DNA of 64,000 nucleotides, taken from positions 648,304 to 712,303 of the forward strand of contig NZ_ML123047.1 of assembly GCF_003846175.1 (NCBI RefSeq), given 5' to 3'. This document shows, piece after piece, positions 25,542 to 34,679 of the stretch (positions are counted from its first letter, which is position 1; each line of letters starts with the position of its first letter). Made by a program: the position numbers and the translations under genes. The notes under the pieces are model-generated. The model ran no database searches. It was not told where the DNA came from and was given only the letters and a program-made list of their open reading frames with translations. The stretch comes from Streptomyces sp. ADI95-17. Lineage in GTDB: Bacteria > Actinomycetota > Actinomycetes > Streptomycetales > Streptomycetaceae.

Positions 25542-26351
25542 CTACGAGGACGTCTGTAGCAGCCGCTCCAGAACCACGGCGATGCCGTCGTCCTCGTTGG
25601 ACGTGGTGATCTCCTGCGCCACGGCTTTCAGGTCCGCGTGCGCGTTGGCCATCGCCACGCCCCGCCGCGCCCAGGCGAACATCGGGATGTCGTTGGGCAT
25701 GTCGCCGAAGGCCAGGGTGTCCGCGGCCTTCACACCCAGCCGGCGCGCGGCCAGCGAGAGTCCGGTCGCCTTGCTCAGCCCCAGCGGCAGGATCTCCACC
25801 ACACCCGGACCGGCCATGACCACGTCCACGAGATTGCCGACGGCCGCGCGTGCGGCCGTCGCCAGGGCGTCGTCGTCCAGGTCCGGATGCTGTATGTAGA
25901 CCTTGTTCAGGGGCGCGGACCACAGCTCGGCCGGGTCCTTCACGAAGACCGCCGGAAGCGGGCCTTCCTGTACCCGGTAGCCGGGGCCGACCATCACTTC
26001 GCCGTCGAGCCCGTCACGGCTTGCCGCCAGGGCCAGCGGACCGACCTCGGCCTCGACCTTGGACAGCGCGAGCCCGGCGAGCTGCCGGTCCAGCGTCAGC
26101 GAGGTCAGCAGCTTGTGCTCGCCCGCGTGGTAGACCTGCGCGCCCTGGCCGCAGACGGCGAGCCCTTCGTAGCCCAGGTCGTCCAGGATGTGGCGGGTCC
26201 AGGGGACCGCGCGGCCGGTGACGATGATGTGCGCGGCACCGGCCGCGGTGACCGCGGCCAGTGCCTCACGGGTGCGCCCGGAGACCGTTTCGTCGTCACG
26301 CAGCAGCGTGCCGTCGAGATCGGTCGCGACGAGCTTGTACGGGAAGGTCAC
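25542..26351 (-). CDS. HAD-superfamily (Cof-type) phosphatase
   Basis: 269 aa from GTG 26351 overlapping the serS stop (GTGA). Motif I DLDGTLL (nucleophile Asp and acid Asp), motif II IIVTGR, motif III Lys in the LSKATGLSL region, motif IV LAFGDMPNDIPMF. A large C2-type cap lies between motifs II and III. Such enzymes dephosphorylate small sugars, nucleotides or cofactors. It is coupled to serS in one operon, an arrangement seen in other actinomycetes. Confidence 0.93.
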   Translation of the reverse strand: MTFPYKLVATDLDGTLLRDDETVSGRTREALAAVTAAGAAHIIVTGRAVPWTRHILDDLGYEGLAVCGQGAQVYHAGEHKLLTSLTLDRQLAGLALSKVEAEVGPLALAASRDGLDGEVMVGPGYRVQEGPLPAVFVKDPAELWSAPLNKVYIQHPDLDDDALATAARAAVGNLVDVVMAGPGVVEILPLGLSKATGLSLAARRLGVKAADTLAFGDMPNDIPMFAWARRGVAMANAHADLKAVAQEITTSNEDDGIAVVLERLLQTSS

Positions 26352-27637
26352 TTGGCGACCGGCTCCAGGATTTCGCGCCCGCCCAGGTATGGCCGGAGCA
26401 CCTCGGGCACCCGCACCGAACCGTCGGCCAGCTGGTGGTTCTCCAGGATCGCCACGATCGTGCGCGGTACGGCGCAGAGCGTGCCGTTCAGCGTGGACAG
26501 CGGCTGGAGGACCTTCTTGCCGTCGCGGGTGTCGCGCATCCGGACGGACAGGCGCCGGGCCTGGAAGCCGTTGCAGTTCGACGCGGACGTCAGCTCGCGG
26601 TACTTGCCCTGCGTCGGGATCCACGCCTCGCAGTCGAACTTCCGGGAGGCCGAGGCGCCCAGGTCGCCGGTGGCGACGTCGATCACCTGGAAGGGCAGCT
26701 CAAGGGCGGTGAGCCACTGCTTCTCCCAGTCCAGGAGCCTGCGGTGCTCCGCCTCTGCGTCCGCCGGGTCGACGTACGAGAACATCTCGACCTTGTCGAA
26801 CTGGTGCACCCGGAAGATGCCCCGGGTGTCCTTGCCGTACGTACCGGCCTCGCGGCGGTAGCACGGCGAGAAGCCCGCGTAGCGCAGCGGCAGCTTCTCG
26901 GCGTCGATGATCTCGTCCATGTGGTACGCGGCGAGCGGGACCTCGGAGGTGCCGACCAGGTAGTAGTCGTCCTTCTCCAGGTGGTACACGTTCTCCGCGG
27001 CCTGGCCGAGGAATCCGGTGCCCTCCATGGCGCGCGGACGGACCAGCGCCGGCGTCAGCATCGGGATGAAGCCGGCCTCGGTGGCCTGGGCGATCGCGGC
27101 GTTGACGAGGGCGAGCTCCAGCAGCGCGCCGACGCCCGTCAGGTAGTAGAAGCGCGAACCGGAGACCTTGGCACCGCGCTCCATGTCGATGGCGCCGAGC
27201 TTCTCGCCGAGCTCCAGGTGGTCCTTGGGCTCGAAGCCCTCGGCACCGAAGTCACGGATCGTGCCGTGCGTCTCCAGTACGACGAAGTCTTCCTCGCCGC
27301 CGACCGGCACGTCCTCGTGGACGATGTTGCCGATCTGGAGCATCAGGCTCTTGGCCTCGGCGTCGGCCTCGTCCTGTGCCGCGTCGGCGGCCTTGACGTC
27401 GGCCTTCAGCTGCTCGGCCTTCTTGAGCAGCTCGGCGCGCTCGTCGGGCGAGGCCTTGGGGATGAGTTTGCCGAGCGCTTTCTGCTCGGAGCGGAGTTCG
27501 TCGAAGCGGACACCGGACGACCTGCGCCGCTCGTCGGCGGAGAGAAGGGCGTCGACGAGTTCGACGTCCTCTCCACGGGCGCGCTGGGAGGCGCGAACAC
27601 GGTCGGGGTCCTCACGGAGCAGGCGAAGGTCAATCAC
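26348..27637 (-). CDS. serS: Seryl-tRNA synthetase
   Basis: 429 aa, GTG 27637 (MIDLRLLREDPDRVR). The N-terminal antiparallel coiled-coil arm (~30-105) binds the long variable arm of tRNA-Ser. The class II core has motif 2 FSPCYRREAGTYGKDTRGIFRVHQF (two parts: FSPCYRREAG and TRGIFRVHQF) and motif 3 ending NGTLCAVPRTIVAILENHQ. Full length. Cytoplasmic; charges tRNA-Ser with serine. It heads the serS-HAD operon. Confidence 0.98.
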   Translation of the reverse strand: MIDLRLLREDPDRVRASQRARGEDVELVDALLSADERRRSSGVRFDELRSEQKALGKLIPKASPDERAELLKKAEQLKADVKAADAAQDEADAEAKSLMLQIGNIVHEDVPVGGEEDFVVLETHGTIRDFGAEGFEPKDHLELGEKLGAIDMERGAKVSGSRFYYLTGVGALLELALVNAAIAQATEAGFIPMLTPALVRPRAMEGTGFLGQAAENVYHLEKDDYYLVGTSEVPLAAYHMDEIIDAEKLPLRYAGFSPCYRREAGTYGKDTRGIFRVHQFDKVEMFSYVDPADAEAEHRRLLDWEKQWLTALELPFQVIDVATGDLGASASRKFDCEAWIPTQGKYRELTSASNCNGFQARRLSVRMRDTRDGKKVLQPLSTLNGTLCAVPRTIVAILENHQLADGSVRVPEVLRPYLGGREILEPVAK

Positions 27638-27762
27638 CCCTCCAGGCTACCGGCCTGTACTTGCGCAGCTCGAACCGATATTGCCGAGCGTGTCACTTTG
27701 CCCTAATTGCCTGAATTGGTAATGCTGGGGGAGATTGTGTGGCCGAAGTCGATCCCGACCGT

Positions 27763-27802
27763 CAATAAAAAGAGCCTACTCCCCTAAATGGGGCAGAAGG
27801 CT
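27763..27802 (-). terminator. Intrinsic terminator (minus strand) between pheA and serS
   Basis: Read on the minus strand: AGCCT-tctg-CCCC-attta-GGGG-agt-AGGCT (27773-27802), followed by CTTTTTATT. This is a rare classical U-tract terminator for this genome. It could end the pheA transcript or act as an attenuator in the serS leader. No T-box sequence was recognised. Confidence 0.65.
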
Positions 27803-27852
27803 TCACTCGTCTTGACGTATCACCCTTGCCTGGAAGGGCAGTTGATCGTTGC

Positions 27853-28171
27853 TTGTCCACAGGTTCCCGGACTTCCCAAAGTTATCCACAGGCTGTGTGG
27901 AAGATCTGTGGATGCCGGAGGAGGGCATTCCGAAAGTCGTGCCATGGGTTGCGGATTTCCCGTTCAAACCCACTTCAGACGCTCGTTCGGGTGGGAATTC
28001 CCCCTCTTGGAGAGTTGATCAACGGAATTGAGGCAACACGGGGCGACCTGGGTGGGCTTCCGGTCTGTGGATGCATCTGAGTCGACTGGAGCGATATGTC
28101 GACCATGTCGCATTGGAGTGTCGACTTGTCCCCAGGTCGAGAACCGCTCCTGTGGATAACTCTGTGGATGC
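27853..28171. promoter_or_regulatory. Large DnaA-box cluster between serS and pheA
   Basis: Consensus boxes: TTGTCCACA 27853-27861, TTATCCACA 27882-27890, reversed TGTGGATAA 28151-28159. Near matches: TGTGGAAGA 27896, TGTGGATGC 27907, 28066 and 28163, and TTGTCCCCA 28126. They lie in a 635-bp intergenic region with no gene. Published work on S. coelicolor describes a high-affinity DnaA-titrating cluster (D78) near this part of the chromosome; this cluster, or the one at 16464, is a candidate equivalent. Confidence 0.8.
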
Positions 28172-28272
28172 AGAAAATCGGCAGATAGCACCGGCCCGGC
28201 GGTCGTGGGGCGCCGCGACCGCCGGACCGGCACTGACGCCTTCCCGTTCCGTCCCGCAGGAAAGAAACCCCG

Positions 28273-29208
28273 TCAGCCCCGGCCGTCCAGGTTTCTGGCC
28301 AGCCAGTCGGAGGCATCGGTGAACTCCGTGTCCGACGTCCCCGCGCGCAGCGGCCGTACGTCCTGCACCGCCACCCCGGCCCTCGGGTACGAACCCAGGA
28401 ACCGCACCTTCGGGCAGATCCGCTTCAGCCCCATCAGCGCCTCGCCGACCCGGCGGTCCGCGATGTGCCCCTCGGCGTCCACCGCGAAGCAGTAGTTCCC
28501 GATGCCCGCGCCCGTCGGCCGCGACTGGATCAGCATCAGGTTCACCCCGCGCACCGCGAACTCCTGGAGCAGTTCGAGCAGCGCACCGGGGTGGTCCTCG
28601 CCCAGCCAGATGACCACCGACGTCTTGTCCGCGCCCGTCGGCGCCGCCGGCCGGGCCGGCCGGCCCACCAGCACGAAGCGGGTCTGCGCGTTCTCCGCGT
28701 CATGGATCTCGGTCACCAGCGGCTCCAGGCCGTAGGTCGCCGCCGCGAACTCACCGGCGAAGGCGGCGTCGTACCGGCCCTCCTGCACCAGCCGGGCGCC
28801 GTCCGCGTTGGACGCCGCCGACTCCCACACCGCGTCCGGGAGGTTGGCGGCCATCCAGTTGCGCACCTGTGGCTGGGCGGCCGGGTGCGCGGTGACCGAC
28901 TTGATGTCGGACAGCTCGGTGCCCGGTCGCACCAGCAGCGCGAAGGTGATGGAGAGCAGCACCTCGCGGTAGATCATCAGCGGTTCGCCGGTGGTCAGTT
29001 CGTCGAGCGTCGCGGTGATGCCGCCCTCGACGGAGTTCTCGATCGGTACGAGCGCCGCCGCGGCGGCTCCGCTGCGCACCGCGTCCAGAGCCGCGGGCAC
29101 GGAGACCATCGGGACGAGTTCGCGGGTGGCGGCTTCCGGGAGCGTACGGAGGGCCACCTCGGTGAAGGTGCCTTCGGGGCCGAGATATGCGTAGCGCGTG
29201 GCGGACAT
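28273..29208 (-). CDS. pheA: Prephenate dehydratase
   Basis: 311 aa, ATG 29208. Catalytic PDT domain ~1-185: YAYLGPEGTFTEVALR, PIENSVEGGITATLD, ITSVTAHPAAQPQ-type loop, and TRFVLVGR with the catalytic Thr-Arg-Phe. The ACT regulatory domain ~200-280 has PGALLELLQEFAVRGVNL and ESRP-like QSRPTGAG, the phenylalanine-binding region. It turns prephenate into phenylpyruvate for phenylalanine synthesis and is probably feedback-inhibited by Phe. It lies 27 bp after dtpA and may be read with it. Confidence 0.97.
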   Translation of the reverse strand: MSATRYAYLGPEGTFTEVALRTLPEAATRELVPMVSVPAALDAVRSGAAAAALVPIENSVEGGITATLDELTTGEPLMIYREVLLSITFALLVRPGTELSDIKSVTAHPAAQPQVRNWMAANLPDAVWESAASNADGARLVQEGRYDAAFAGEFAAATYGLEPLVTEIHDAENAQTRFVLVGRPARPAAPTGADKTSVVIWLGEDHPGALLELLQEFAVRGVNLMLIQSRPTGAGIGNYCFAVDAEGHIADRRVGEALMGLKRICPKVRFLGSYPRAGVAVQDVRPLRAGTSDTEFTDASDWLARNLDGRG

Positions 29209-29235
29209 ACCGTCACCCTAATGCGCCCCGGTGGC

Positions 29236-30642
29236 TCAGGACTCCAGTAGCCGCTGCCCCACGTATTCGCCGTCCGCCGCACCGCCCGGCACCGCGAACA
29301 GACCGCTCGCCTCGTGCCTGATGAACGGTGACAGGGCATCGCCCCGGTCCAGCTTCCGTTGCACCGGAACGAACCCGCGCAGCGGATCCGCCTGCCAGCA
29401 GATGAACAGCAGACCGGCGTCCGGAGCGCCGTCCGCCGAGATGCCGTCGTGGTACGAGAAGGGGCGCCGCAGCATGGCCGCACCGCTGTTCTTCTCCGGG
29501 GCGGAGATCCGGGCGTGGGCGTTGTCCGGGATCAGGAGCTTGCCGTCGGAGCCCGCCTTGTCGAGGTCCATCGCGGTGGTCTCGGTGCCGCCGCTCAGCG
29601 GAGCGCCGTCCTTCTTCCGGCGCCCTATGACCTGCTCCTGGCGCTCCTGCGGGAGCTTCTCCCAGTCGTCGAGCAGCATCCTGATCCGGCGCACGACCGC
29701 GTACGAGCCGCCCGCGAGCCAGTCGTACTTCGCATCGGCTCCGTCCTGGGCGCCCGTCGCGCCCGACGCGTCCTGGGAGTCCGGGACGAAGATGCGGCGG
29801 TCGAAGTCGCTCTCGGCCGGTTTCGGGTTGTTGGTGCCGTCGACCTGGCCCATCAGATTGCGGGCGGTCATCGGCTCGGCCGTGGCACCGGGGGAGCGAT
29901 TGAAGCCGTTCATCTGCCAGCGGACCCTGGCGGCCGGGGCGGCCTCCTTCTGTACGGCGCGCAGCGCGTGGAAGGCGACGAGTGCGTCGTCCGCGCCGAT
30001 CTGGACCCAGAGGTCACCGTTGGAGCGCGCGGCGTCGAGGCGGTCGGCGGAGAAGGGCGGCAGCGGGTCGAGCCCCGGTGGGCGGCGGTCGGTCAGGCCC
30101 GTGCGTTCGAAGAAGGTCCGGCCGAAGCCGAAGGTGACGGTCAGCGAGGACGGCCCGGCGTCCAGCGCGATCCCGGTGTCGTGGTCCGGGCCGTCCGCCG
30201 CGCCGCTCCCGGCGGGCTCGCCCGCCATCAGCCGCCCGGCCGTCGCCGACCACCGGCGCATCAGCGCGGCGGCTTCCTTCCGGCCGGCCCCGGGCACCAG
30301 GTCGAAGGCCACGAGATGGCCGCACGCCTGAAGCGGTGTGGTGATCCCCGGTTGATGTTTCCCGTGAAACATCACCTGGGCGGAGCCGACCGCCGTCAGT
30401 GCGGTGGGATCGTCCGGCCGGGTCGCGGCATAGCCGGTGGCGCCGCCCGCCGCGCCCAGCACCAGCCCGGCCGCACCGGCCGCGCCCGCGCTGCCGATCA
30501 GTCGGCGCCGGGTGATGCCGCCGACGGCGTTCCCGGTCTCGTTGCCACGGGGGGCGTCGCCCCTGCCGCCCGCCGCGAGGGTGTCGCCCCCGCCGCCCGT
30601 CGAGGTCTGCCTGCTGTTGTTCGCGCTCACGATCCCGCTCAA
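29236..30642 (-). CDS. dtpA: Tat-exported DyP-type heme peroxidase (DtpA-like)
   Basis: 468 aa from a TTG overlapping the copCD stop (TTGA); a GTG at 30630 is an alternative. Tat signal with RRRLIGSAGAAGAAGLVLG and an Ala-rich h-region. DyP features: FGFGRTFFE, NLMGQVDGTNNP (distal GxxDGT Asp), DNAHARISAP (proximal His), RRPFSYHDG. In S. lividans the homologue DtpA is made from an operon with Sco and a periplasmic copper chaperone and is needed for maturation of the copper oxidase GlxA. The same gene set is seen here. A parS-like site lies in its coding sequence at 30357. Confidence 0.93.
   Translation of the reverse strand: MSGIVSANNSRQTSTGGGGDTLAAGGRGDAPRGNETGNAVGGITRRRLIGSAGAAGAAGLVLGAAGGATGYAATRPDDPTALTAVGSAQVMFHGKHQPGITTPLQACGHLVAFDLVPGAGRKEAAALMRRWSATAGRLMAGEPAGSGAADGPDHDTGIALDAGPSSLTVTFGFGRTFFERTGLTDRRPPGLDPLPPFSADRLDAARSNGDLWVQIGADDALVAFHALRAVQKEAAPAARVRWQMNGFNRSPGATAEPMTARNLMGQVDGTNNPKPAESDFDRRIFVPDSQDASGATGAQDGADAKYDWLAGGSYAVVRRIRMLLDDWEKLPQERQEQVIGRRKKDGAPLSGGTETTAMDLDKAGSDGKLLIPDNAHARISAPEKNSGAAMLRRPFSYHDGISADGAPDAGLLFICWQADPLRGFVPVQRKLDRGDALSPFIRHEASGLFAVPGGAADGEYVGQRLLES
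30357..30370. other. parS-like ParB site inside dtpA
   Basis: GTTTCCCGTGAAAC differs from the Streptomyces parS GTTTCACGTGAAAC at one base. Flanking bases (TGATG... ...ATCA) extend the palindrome. Streptomyces parS sites cluster around oriC, consistent with this neighbourhood. Confidence 0.65.
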
Positions 30643-32630
30643 CCGATCTTCATGTTCTTGTCGATGGTCGTCTGGTCGATGTCCGACGTACGCACGGTCA
30701 CGGCGACCTTCCAGTTGCCGGCCATCGGGATCTGGACGCCGTCGGCGGTCCAGTGGCCCTCGGTCAGCCGGGCGGGGACGACGGGGAGCGGGCCGATGTC
30801 CTTGGACTCCAGGGTGAAGGCGACCTTCACCTCGGGAACGTCCATGGGCTTTCCGTCGCTGCCGTCGACCCAGAGGTGGAGCTCATTGGCGCCGGTACGG
30901 GCGGGAGTGATCTCCATTCGCACCGTTCCCTTGCCGTTCTCGCCGCCGGTGTCGAAGGGCAGCTTCATCTCGACCGGGCCCGCGGTTTCCGGGGCGCTCG
31001 CCGCGGTCGACGCGCGGGCCGCCTCTTCTTCGGTGCGCGCCGGTTCGGTGGAGGTCAGCACGGTCGTCACCGCCAGCAGTGCCACGGCGACCCCCACTTC
31101 CGCCAGCACCGATCGGCGCAGCCCGGACCGGTCGGGGTCGGCGTCGCGGATCCGCTTCTTCTCGGCGGTGGCCACGGCGGCCTGCTGCCGGGCGAGCTGA
31201 GCCGCCCGCGCGGGGTCCTCGGCCGTGGCCCCGGAGGTGTCCGGAACCTCGGCGCTTCCGGACGTCTCCGTCGTCGAGGTCCCGGCCGCAGCGGTCCCGG
31301 CCGGAGCGGTCTCTCCGTCCCGGGTCTCCGTCGACGCGTCGCCCCCGCCCGTGATCAGGCGTGCCGTCCACCGCCGCGAGAACCAGGCGATCCCGATCAG
31401 GACGGCGACCAGCCCCACCTTCACGAGCAGCAGCTGCCCGTAGCCGGTGCCGGTGAGCGCGGACCAGGTGCCGACCTGACGCCAGGACTGGTAGATCCCG
31501 GTCGCGGCGAGCACGACGACGCTGCCGAACGCGATGCCGGAGAAGCGCCGTACCGCCGTCGCGTCCATGTCGGGAGTCCGGTACAGCGCGACCAGCAAGG
31601 CGGTGAGACCGCCGAGCCAGGCGGCCACCGCCAGCAGGTGCAGCACGTCGACCGGCATGGCGATGCCGGGCTGGATTCCGGTCGAGGCGTGCTCGGCGAG
31701 CGCCCACGTACCGGCGATCCCGGCGGCGATCACCGTGCCGCCGATGGCCAGCCCGAAGGTGAGGTCCTTCTTCTCGCGCTCGTCCTCGCGCTTGGCATAG
31801 GCGCCGAAGAGCACGGCGATGAAGAGCGCGGAGGCGCCGAGCAGCAGCAGCCGGGAGACGAGCGCGGCGCCGGGCTTGGTGTCGAGCACGGCCTTCAGCC
31901 CGTCGAGGTCGAAGGCGTCCGCGAGCTTCCCGGATCCGGTGTACGGATTGCGCAGCAACAGCATCGCCAGGGTGGCGACGGTGAGGGTCATCCATCCGCG
32001 TACGACCAGGCGTTGCAGCGGACGGGCGCCCGCGCCGCGCTGCCAGCAGGCCAGCACGAAGGCGGAGCCGCCGGCCAGCAGGATGAAACCGGCGTACGCG
32101 GCGTAGCGCGCGATGTCGTAGAGGGTGCCGACGAGGCCACCCCCGGCCTGGTCCGTCGGGAGCGCCACGGTGGTCTTCGAGGGGGCTCCGACGGAGAAGG
32201 TGAAGGCGCCGGACACGGGGTGGCTGTCCGCGGACACGGCCTGCCAGGCGACGGTGTACGTACCGTCGGGCAGCCCGGCGTGCAGCGAGACCCCGTACTT
32301 CACGGTGGAGCCGCTCTGTAGATCACGCGGTGCGGCGCCGGTGTCGGCGCGCTTGCCGTCGGGGTCGAGGATCCGGATGGAGTCGTCACCGAGGGCGACC
32401 TGCTCGGAGAAGGTGAGCGTGACCTCCTTGGGAGCGGTGGCGACCACCGCCCCGTCCTGCGGATCGCTCCCGGTCAGTGCGGCATGCGCGGACGCCGGGC
32501 CCGCGCCTCCCAGCAACAGGCCGAACACCATGCCGACGAGGGCGGCGAGGACCGCGGCCGCGGCGAGTGGACGGCGTATCGCGGGAGTCGACGGGGTCGG
32601 TCCGAAGTGCGGGGCGGTGGCGGCTGTCAT
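30639..32630 (-). CDS. CopC-CopD fusion copper transport protein
   Basis: 663 aa, ATG 32630. Signal peptide to about residue 48, after which the mature protein starts HAALTGSDPQDG, the N-terminal His of the CopC copper brace, with a second ligand in SADSHPVSGAF. The CopD part has about eight membrane helices (about 165-440; for example AAYAGFILLAGGSAFVL), then a cytosolic linker and another helix. A C-terminal ~130-residue YtkA-like beta domain ends the protein. It probably brings copper across the membrane or supplies it to Sco. It sits 14 bp after the PCu(A)C gene and overlaps dtpA. Confidence 0.9.
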   Translation of the reverse strand: MTAATAPHFGPTPSTPAIRRPLAAAAVLAALVGMVFGLLLGGAGPASAHAALTGSDPQDGAVVATAPKEVTLTFSEQVALGDDSIRILDPDGKRADTGAAPRDLQSGSTVKYGVSLHAGLPDGTYTVAWQAVSADSHPVSGAFTFSVGAPSKTTVALPTDQAGGGLVGTLYDIARYAAYAGFILLAGGSAFVLACWQRGAGARPLQRLVVRGWMTLTVATLAMLLLRNPYTGSGKLADAFDLDGLKAVLDTKPGAALVSRLLLLGASALFIAVLFGAYAKREDEREKKDLTFGLAIGGTVIAAGIAGTWALAEHASTGIQPGIAMPVDVLHLLAVAAWLGGLTALLVALYRTPDMDATAVRRFSGIAFGSVVVLAATGIYQSWRQVGTWSALTGTGYGQLLLVKVGLVAVLIGIAWFSRRWTARLITGGGDASTETRDGETAPAGTAAAGTSTTETSGSAEVPDTSGATAEDPARAAQLARQQAAVATAEKKRIRDADPDRSGLRRSVLAEVGVAVALLAVTTVLTSTEPARTEEEAARASTAASAPETAGPVEMKLPFDTGGENGKGTVRMEITPARTGANELHLWVDGSDGKPMDVPEVKVAFTLESKDIGPLPVVPARLTEGHWTADGVQIPMAGNWKVAVTVRTSDIDQTTIDKNMKIG

Positions 32631-32644
32631 GACGAGTCAGTCCC

Positions 32645-33094
32645 TCACTGCTTCTTCGGGTTGTGGGTGGTCTCCATCACGGGCAGGTCGACCTTGATCG
32701 GGTCGGCCTTCTCGAAGTGCAGCTCCACGGAGACCTTGTCGCCCTGCTTGGGCTGCTCCTTGAGCTTCATGAACATGATGTGGTTGCCGCCGCGTTCCAG
32801 ATCCAGCTCGCCGCCCGCGGGCACGTCGAAGGACGTCACCATACGCATCGTCTGGTTCTTCGTCTCGTGGATCGTGACGTTGTCGGAGATGGAGCTGGTG
32901 ACGGAGGTGAGCCGGTCGGACGCGCCGCCGCTGTTCTTCACGACGAGGAAGCCGGCCGCCATGTCGCTGACCGGCTGCGGCATGAACGCGCCGGTCACCT
33001 TCAGCTCGGGTTCGCCGTCCGAGGACGAGCAACCTGCCAGTGTCAGCCCCGTGGTGAGGGCGATGACACCGGCGAGGGCGGTGCGGCGGTTCAC
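32645..33094 (-). CDS. PCu(A)C-type extracellular copper chaperone lipoprotein
   Basis: 149 aa, ATG 33094 overlapping the sco stop (ATGA). Lipoprotein signal with lipobox TLAGC. The Cu(I) motif is present: H and M in VTIHETKNQTMRMV and NHIMFM (H...M...HxM). It carries Cu(I) on the outer face of the membrane and hands it to Sco or cuproenzymes. ECuC of S. lividans is the likely equivalent. Confidence 0.93.
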   Translation of the reverse strand: MNRRTALAGVIALTTGLTLAGCSSSDGEPELKVTGAFMPQPVSDMAAGFLVVKNSGGASDRLTSVTSSISDNVTIHETKNQTMRMVTSFDVPAGGELDLERGGNHIMFMKLKEQPKQGDKVSVELHFEKADPIKVDLPVMETTHNPKKQ

Positions 33095-33744
33095 GGAGTC
33101 TCTCCCTTGATGATCTTGGGGAGGTCCTTGGTGTAGTCGTCGGGCGAGGTGTCCTCGCTGTAGACGAGGTAGCCCTGGTCGGTCTTCGGGGAGAACGCGA
33201 TGACCTGGGACCCGTGCATCGAGACGACCGTGCCGTCCTTCTCCTTCTTCGGCGCGTCGATGCCGATGCCGATCTGGCGTGCGCCCGCCTGGATGGTCGG
33301 GAAGTCGCCGGTGAGGCCGGTGAAGGCGGGGTCCTGCTGCTTGAGCCAGCTGCCCAGCGAGGACGGGGTGTCCCGCTCGGGGTCGGTGGTCACGAAGATG
33401 ACCTGGAGCTTCTCCTGGTCGGCCTTGGGCAGCGACTTCTTGGCGATGGCGATGTTGCTCATGATGAGCGGGCAGACGTCGGGGCAGTTGGTGTAGCCGA
33501 AGTAGATCAGCGTCGGCTTGCCCTTGGTCCGCTCGCGCAGGTCGTACTTCTTGCCGTGGGTGTCGGTGAGCACCAGATTCGGCTTGGTGAACGGCTGGTC
33601 CAGGGCGGTCGCGGCCTTGGTCTTCGGCTGGACCGACACATCGGCGATGGGCTTCTTGGCGCTGTCCTCGCTGCTGCCGCAGGCGGACAGGGTGAGCGCG
33701 GCCGCGGCGACGAACGCCGCGGCCAGCACTGTTTTCTTGGACAT
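33091..33744 (-). CDS. sco: Sco/SenC copper metallochaperone
   Basis: 217 aa, ATG 33744. Lipobox LSACG after a short signal. Thioredoxin fold with copper/thiol site CPDVC in YFGYTNCPDVCPLIMSN and the third ligand His in VVSMHGSQVIAF; VTTDPERDTP is the usual conserved segment. Delivers copper to the cytochrome oxidase CuA site and, in Streptomyces, to GlxA. It lies between ycnI and the PCu(A)C gene in one operon. Confidence 0.95.
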   Translation of the reverse strand: MSKKTVLAAAFVAAAALTLSACGSSEDSAKKPIADVSVQPKTKAATALDQPFTKPNLVLTDTHGKKYDLRERTKGKPTLIYFGYTNCPDVCPLIMSNIAIAKKSLPKADQEKLQVIFVTTDPERDTPSSLGSWLKQQDPAFTGLTGDFPTIQAGARQIGIGIDAPKKEKDGTVVSMHGSQVIAFSPKTDQGYLVYSEDTSPDDYTKDLPKIIKGETP

Positions 33745-33789
33745 GGAGCTCTGATTCCTGGTGGTCGGTGGGACGGGTGGCGCTGTGGA

Positions 33790-34542
33790 TCAGGCGGTGC
33801 GGCGGCGGCCGGCGAGGACGCCGAAGGCCACCCCGGCGATGCCGATGACGATGCCGACGATGCCGAGGACGCGGGCCGTGGTGTCACTGTCGGACGCGTC
33901 CGAGGCGGCCGTCGTCCGCTTGTCCGCCTGGGCACCGGAGCCGGTGCCCTTGGCGTCGGCGGCCGCACCGTGCTCGCCTGCGGCCGGAGCGGTCAGGGCG
34001 AGGACCGGAGCCGGGCTCTCGGGCTCCTCGGCGCCCTTCTTCTGCTCCTCGATCCAGCGGACGACTTCCTTGTTGTCGTACGTCTGGATTGCCTTGAACA
34101 CCAGCTGGTCGGCGTCCTCGGGGAGCTGGCCGATGGAGAGCGGGAACTGCTGGAAGTCGCCGGGACGGATGCCGCGCTCGTCCTTGTCGCCCGTGGCGGT
34201 CCAGGTGACCTTGGAGACGGCCTCGTTGATCTTCTGGCCGTGCATCTCCAGCGGCTTCGCCAGCTTGCTCTTGGTGACCTCGATGTCCCAGCCCGGCACG
34301 GCCTGCGGCATGACGGAGGCCAGCGGGTGGTCGGTCGGGAAGTTGACCTCGACCTTGGTCGTCGAGGCGTTGTCGCGCTCGTTGGGGACCTTGAAGTTGA
34401 CGGTGGCGTAACCGCCCTTGGCGGCCTCGCCCTGCGGCTGCACGCTGACGTGCGCGGAGGCCGTACCGGCGAGGATCAGGACGGTGGACGCGGCGACGCC
34501 GCCGGCGAGGGCGATGCGGGAAACGTTCATGGCAGGTATCAC
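33790..34542 (-). CDS. YcnI-like DUF1775 copper-binding protein
   Basis: 250 aa, ATG 34542. Signal peptide ending at SAHVSVQPQG; the mature N-terminal His plus a conserved Trp (VPGWDIEV) are the expected mononuclear copper site. The DUF1775 beta domain spans about 28-170, a low-complexity linker follows, and a C-terminal membrane helix (VLGIVGIVIGIAGVAFGVL) with RRR anchors it. It extends the copper operon; the spacing to sco is 45 bp. Confidence 0.92.
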   Translation of the reverse strand: MIPAMNVSRIALAGGVAASTVLILAGTASAHVSVQPQGEAAKGGYATVNFKVPNERDNASTTKVEVNFPTDHPLASVMPQAVPGWDIEVTKSKLAKPLEMHGQKINEAVSKVTWTATGDKDERGIRPGDFQQFPLSIGQLPEDADQLVFKAIQTYDNKEVVRWIEEQKKGAEEPESPAPVLALTAPAAGEHGAAADAKGTGSGAQADKRTTAASDASDSDTTARVLGIVGIVIGIAGVAFGVLAGRRRTA

Positions 34543-34596
34543 TCCACAGAAGCACGAGGAAAAGGTGGTCCGGCGCGCGGGTGTGCGCCGGCATCA

Positions 34597-34677
34597 CGAC
34601 ACCTCTCCCCTCCGAACGGCGGGCATGCGCCGACCGGGTACGGAACAGAGCGGTCCGTGCGCCGGGTGGAGGTGTCG
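34597..34677 (-). terminator. Large imperfect inverted repeat after the 34680 gene
   Basis: CGACACCTC (34597-34605) pairs with GAGGTGTCG (34669-34677), enclosing further self-complementary GC-rich segments. It lies directly downstream of the membrane-protein gene and upstream of ycnI. It may attenuate read-through or form a leader structure for the copper operon. Confidence 0.45.
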
Positions 34678-34679
34678 CG

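Noticed and set aside
27640..27850. T-box riboswitch in the serS leader
   Set aside because: A terminator-like hairpin is present, but no T-box sequence (AGGGTGG-like) and no specifier loop could be recognised.
27853..28171. Chromosomal replication origin
   Set aside because: DnaA boxes are present, but the region is short, has no AT-rich unwinding segment, and is flanked by serS and pheA rather than dnaA, dnaN or rpmH. A titration cluster fits better.
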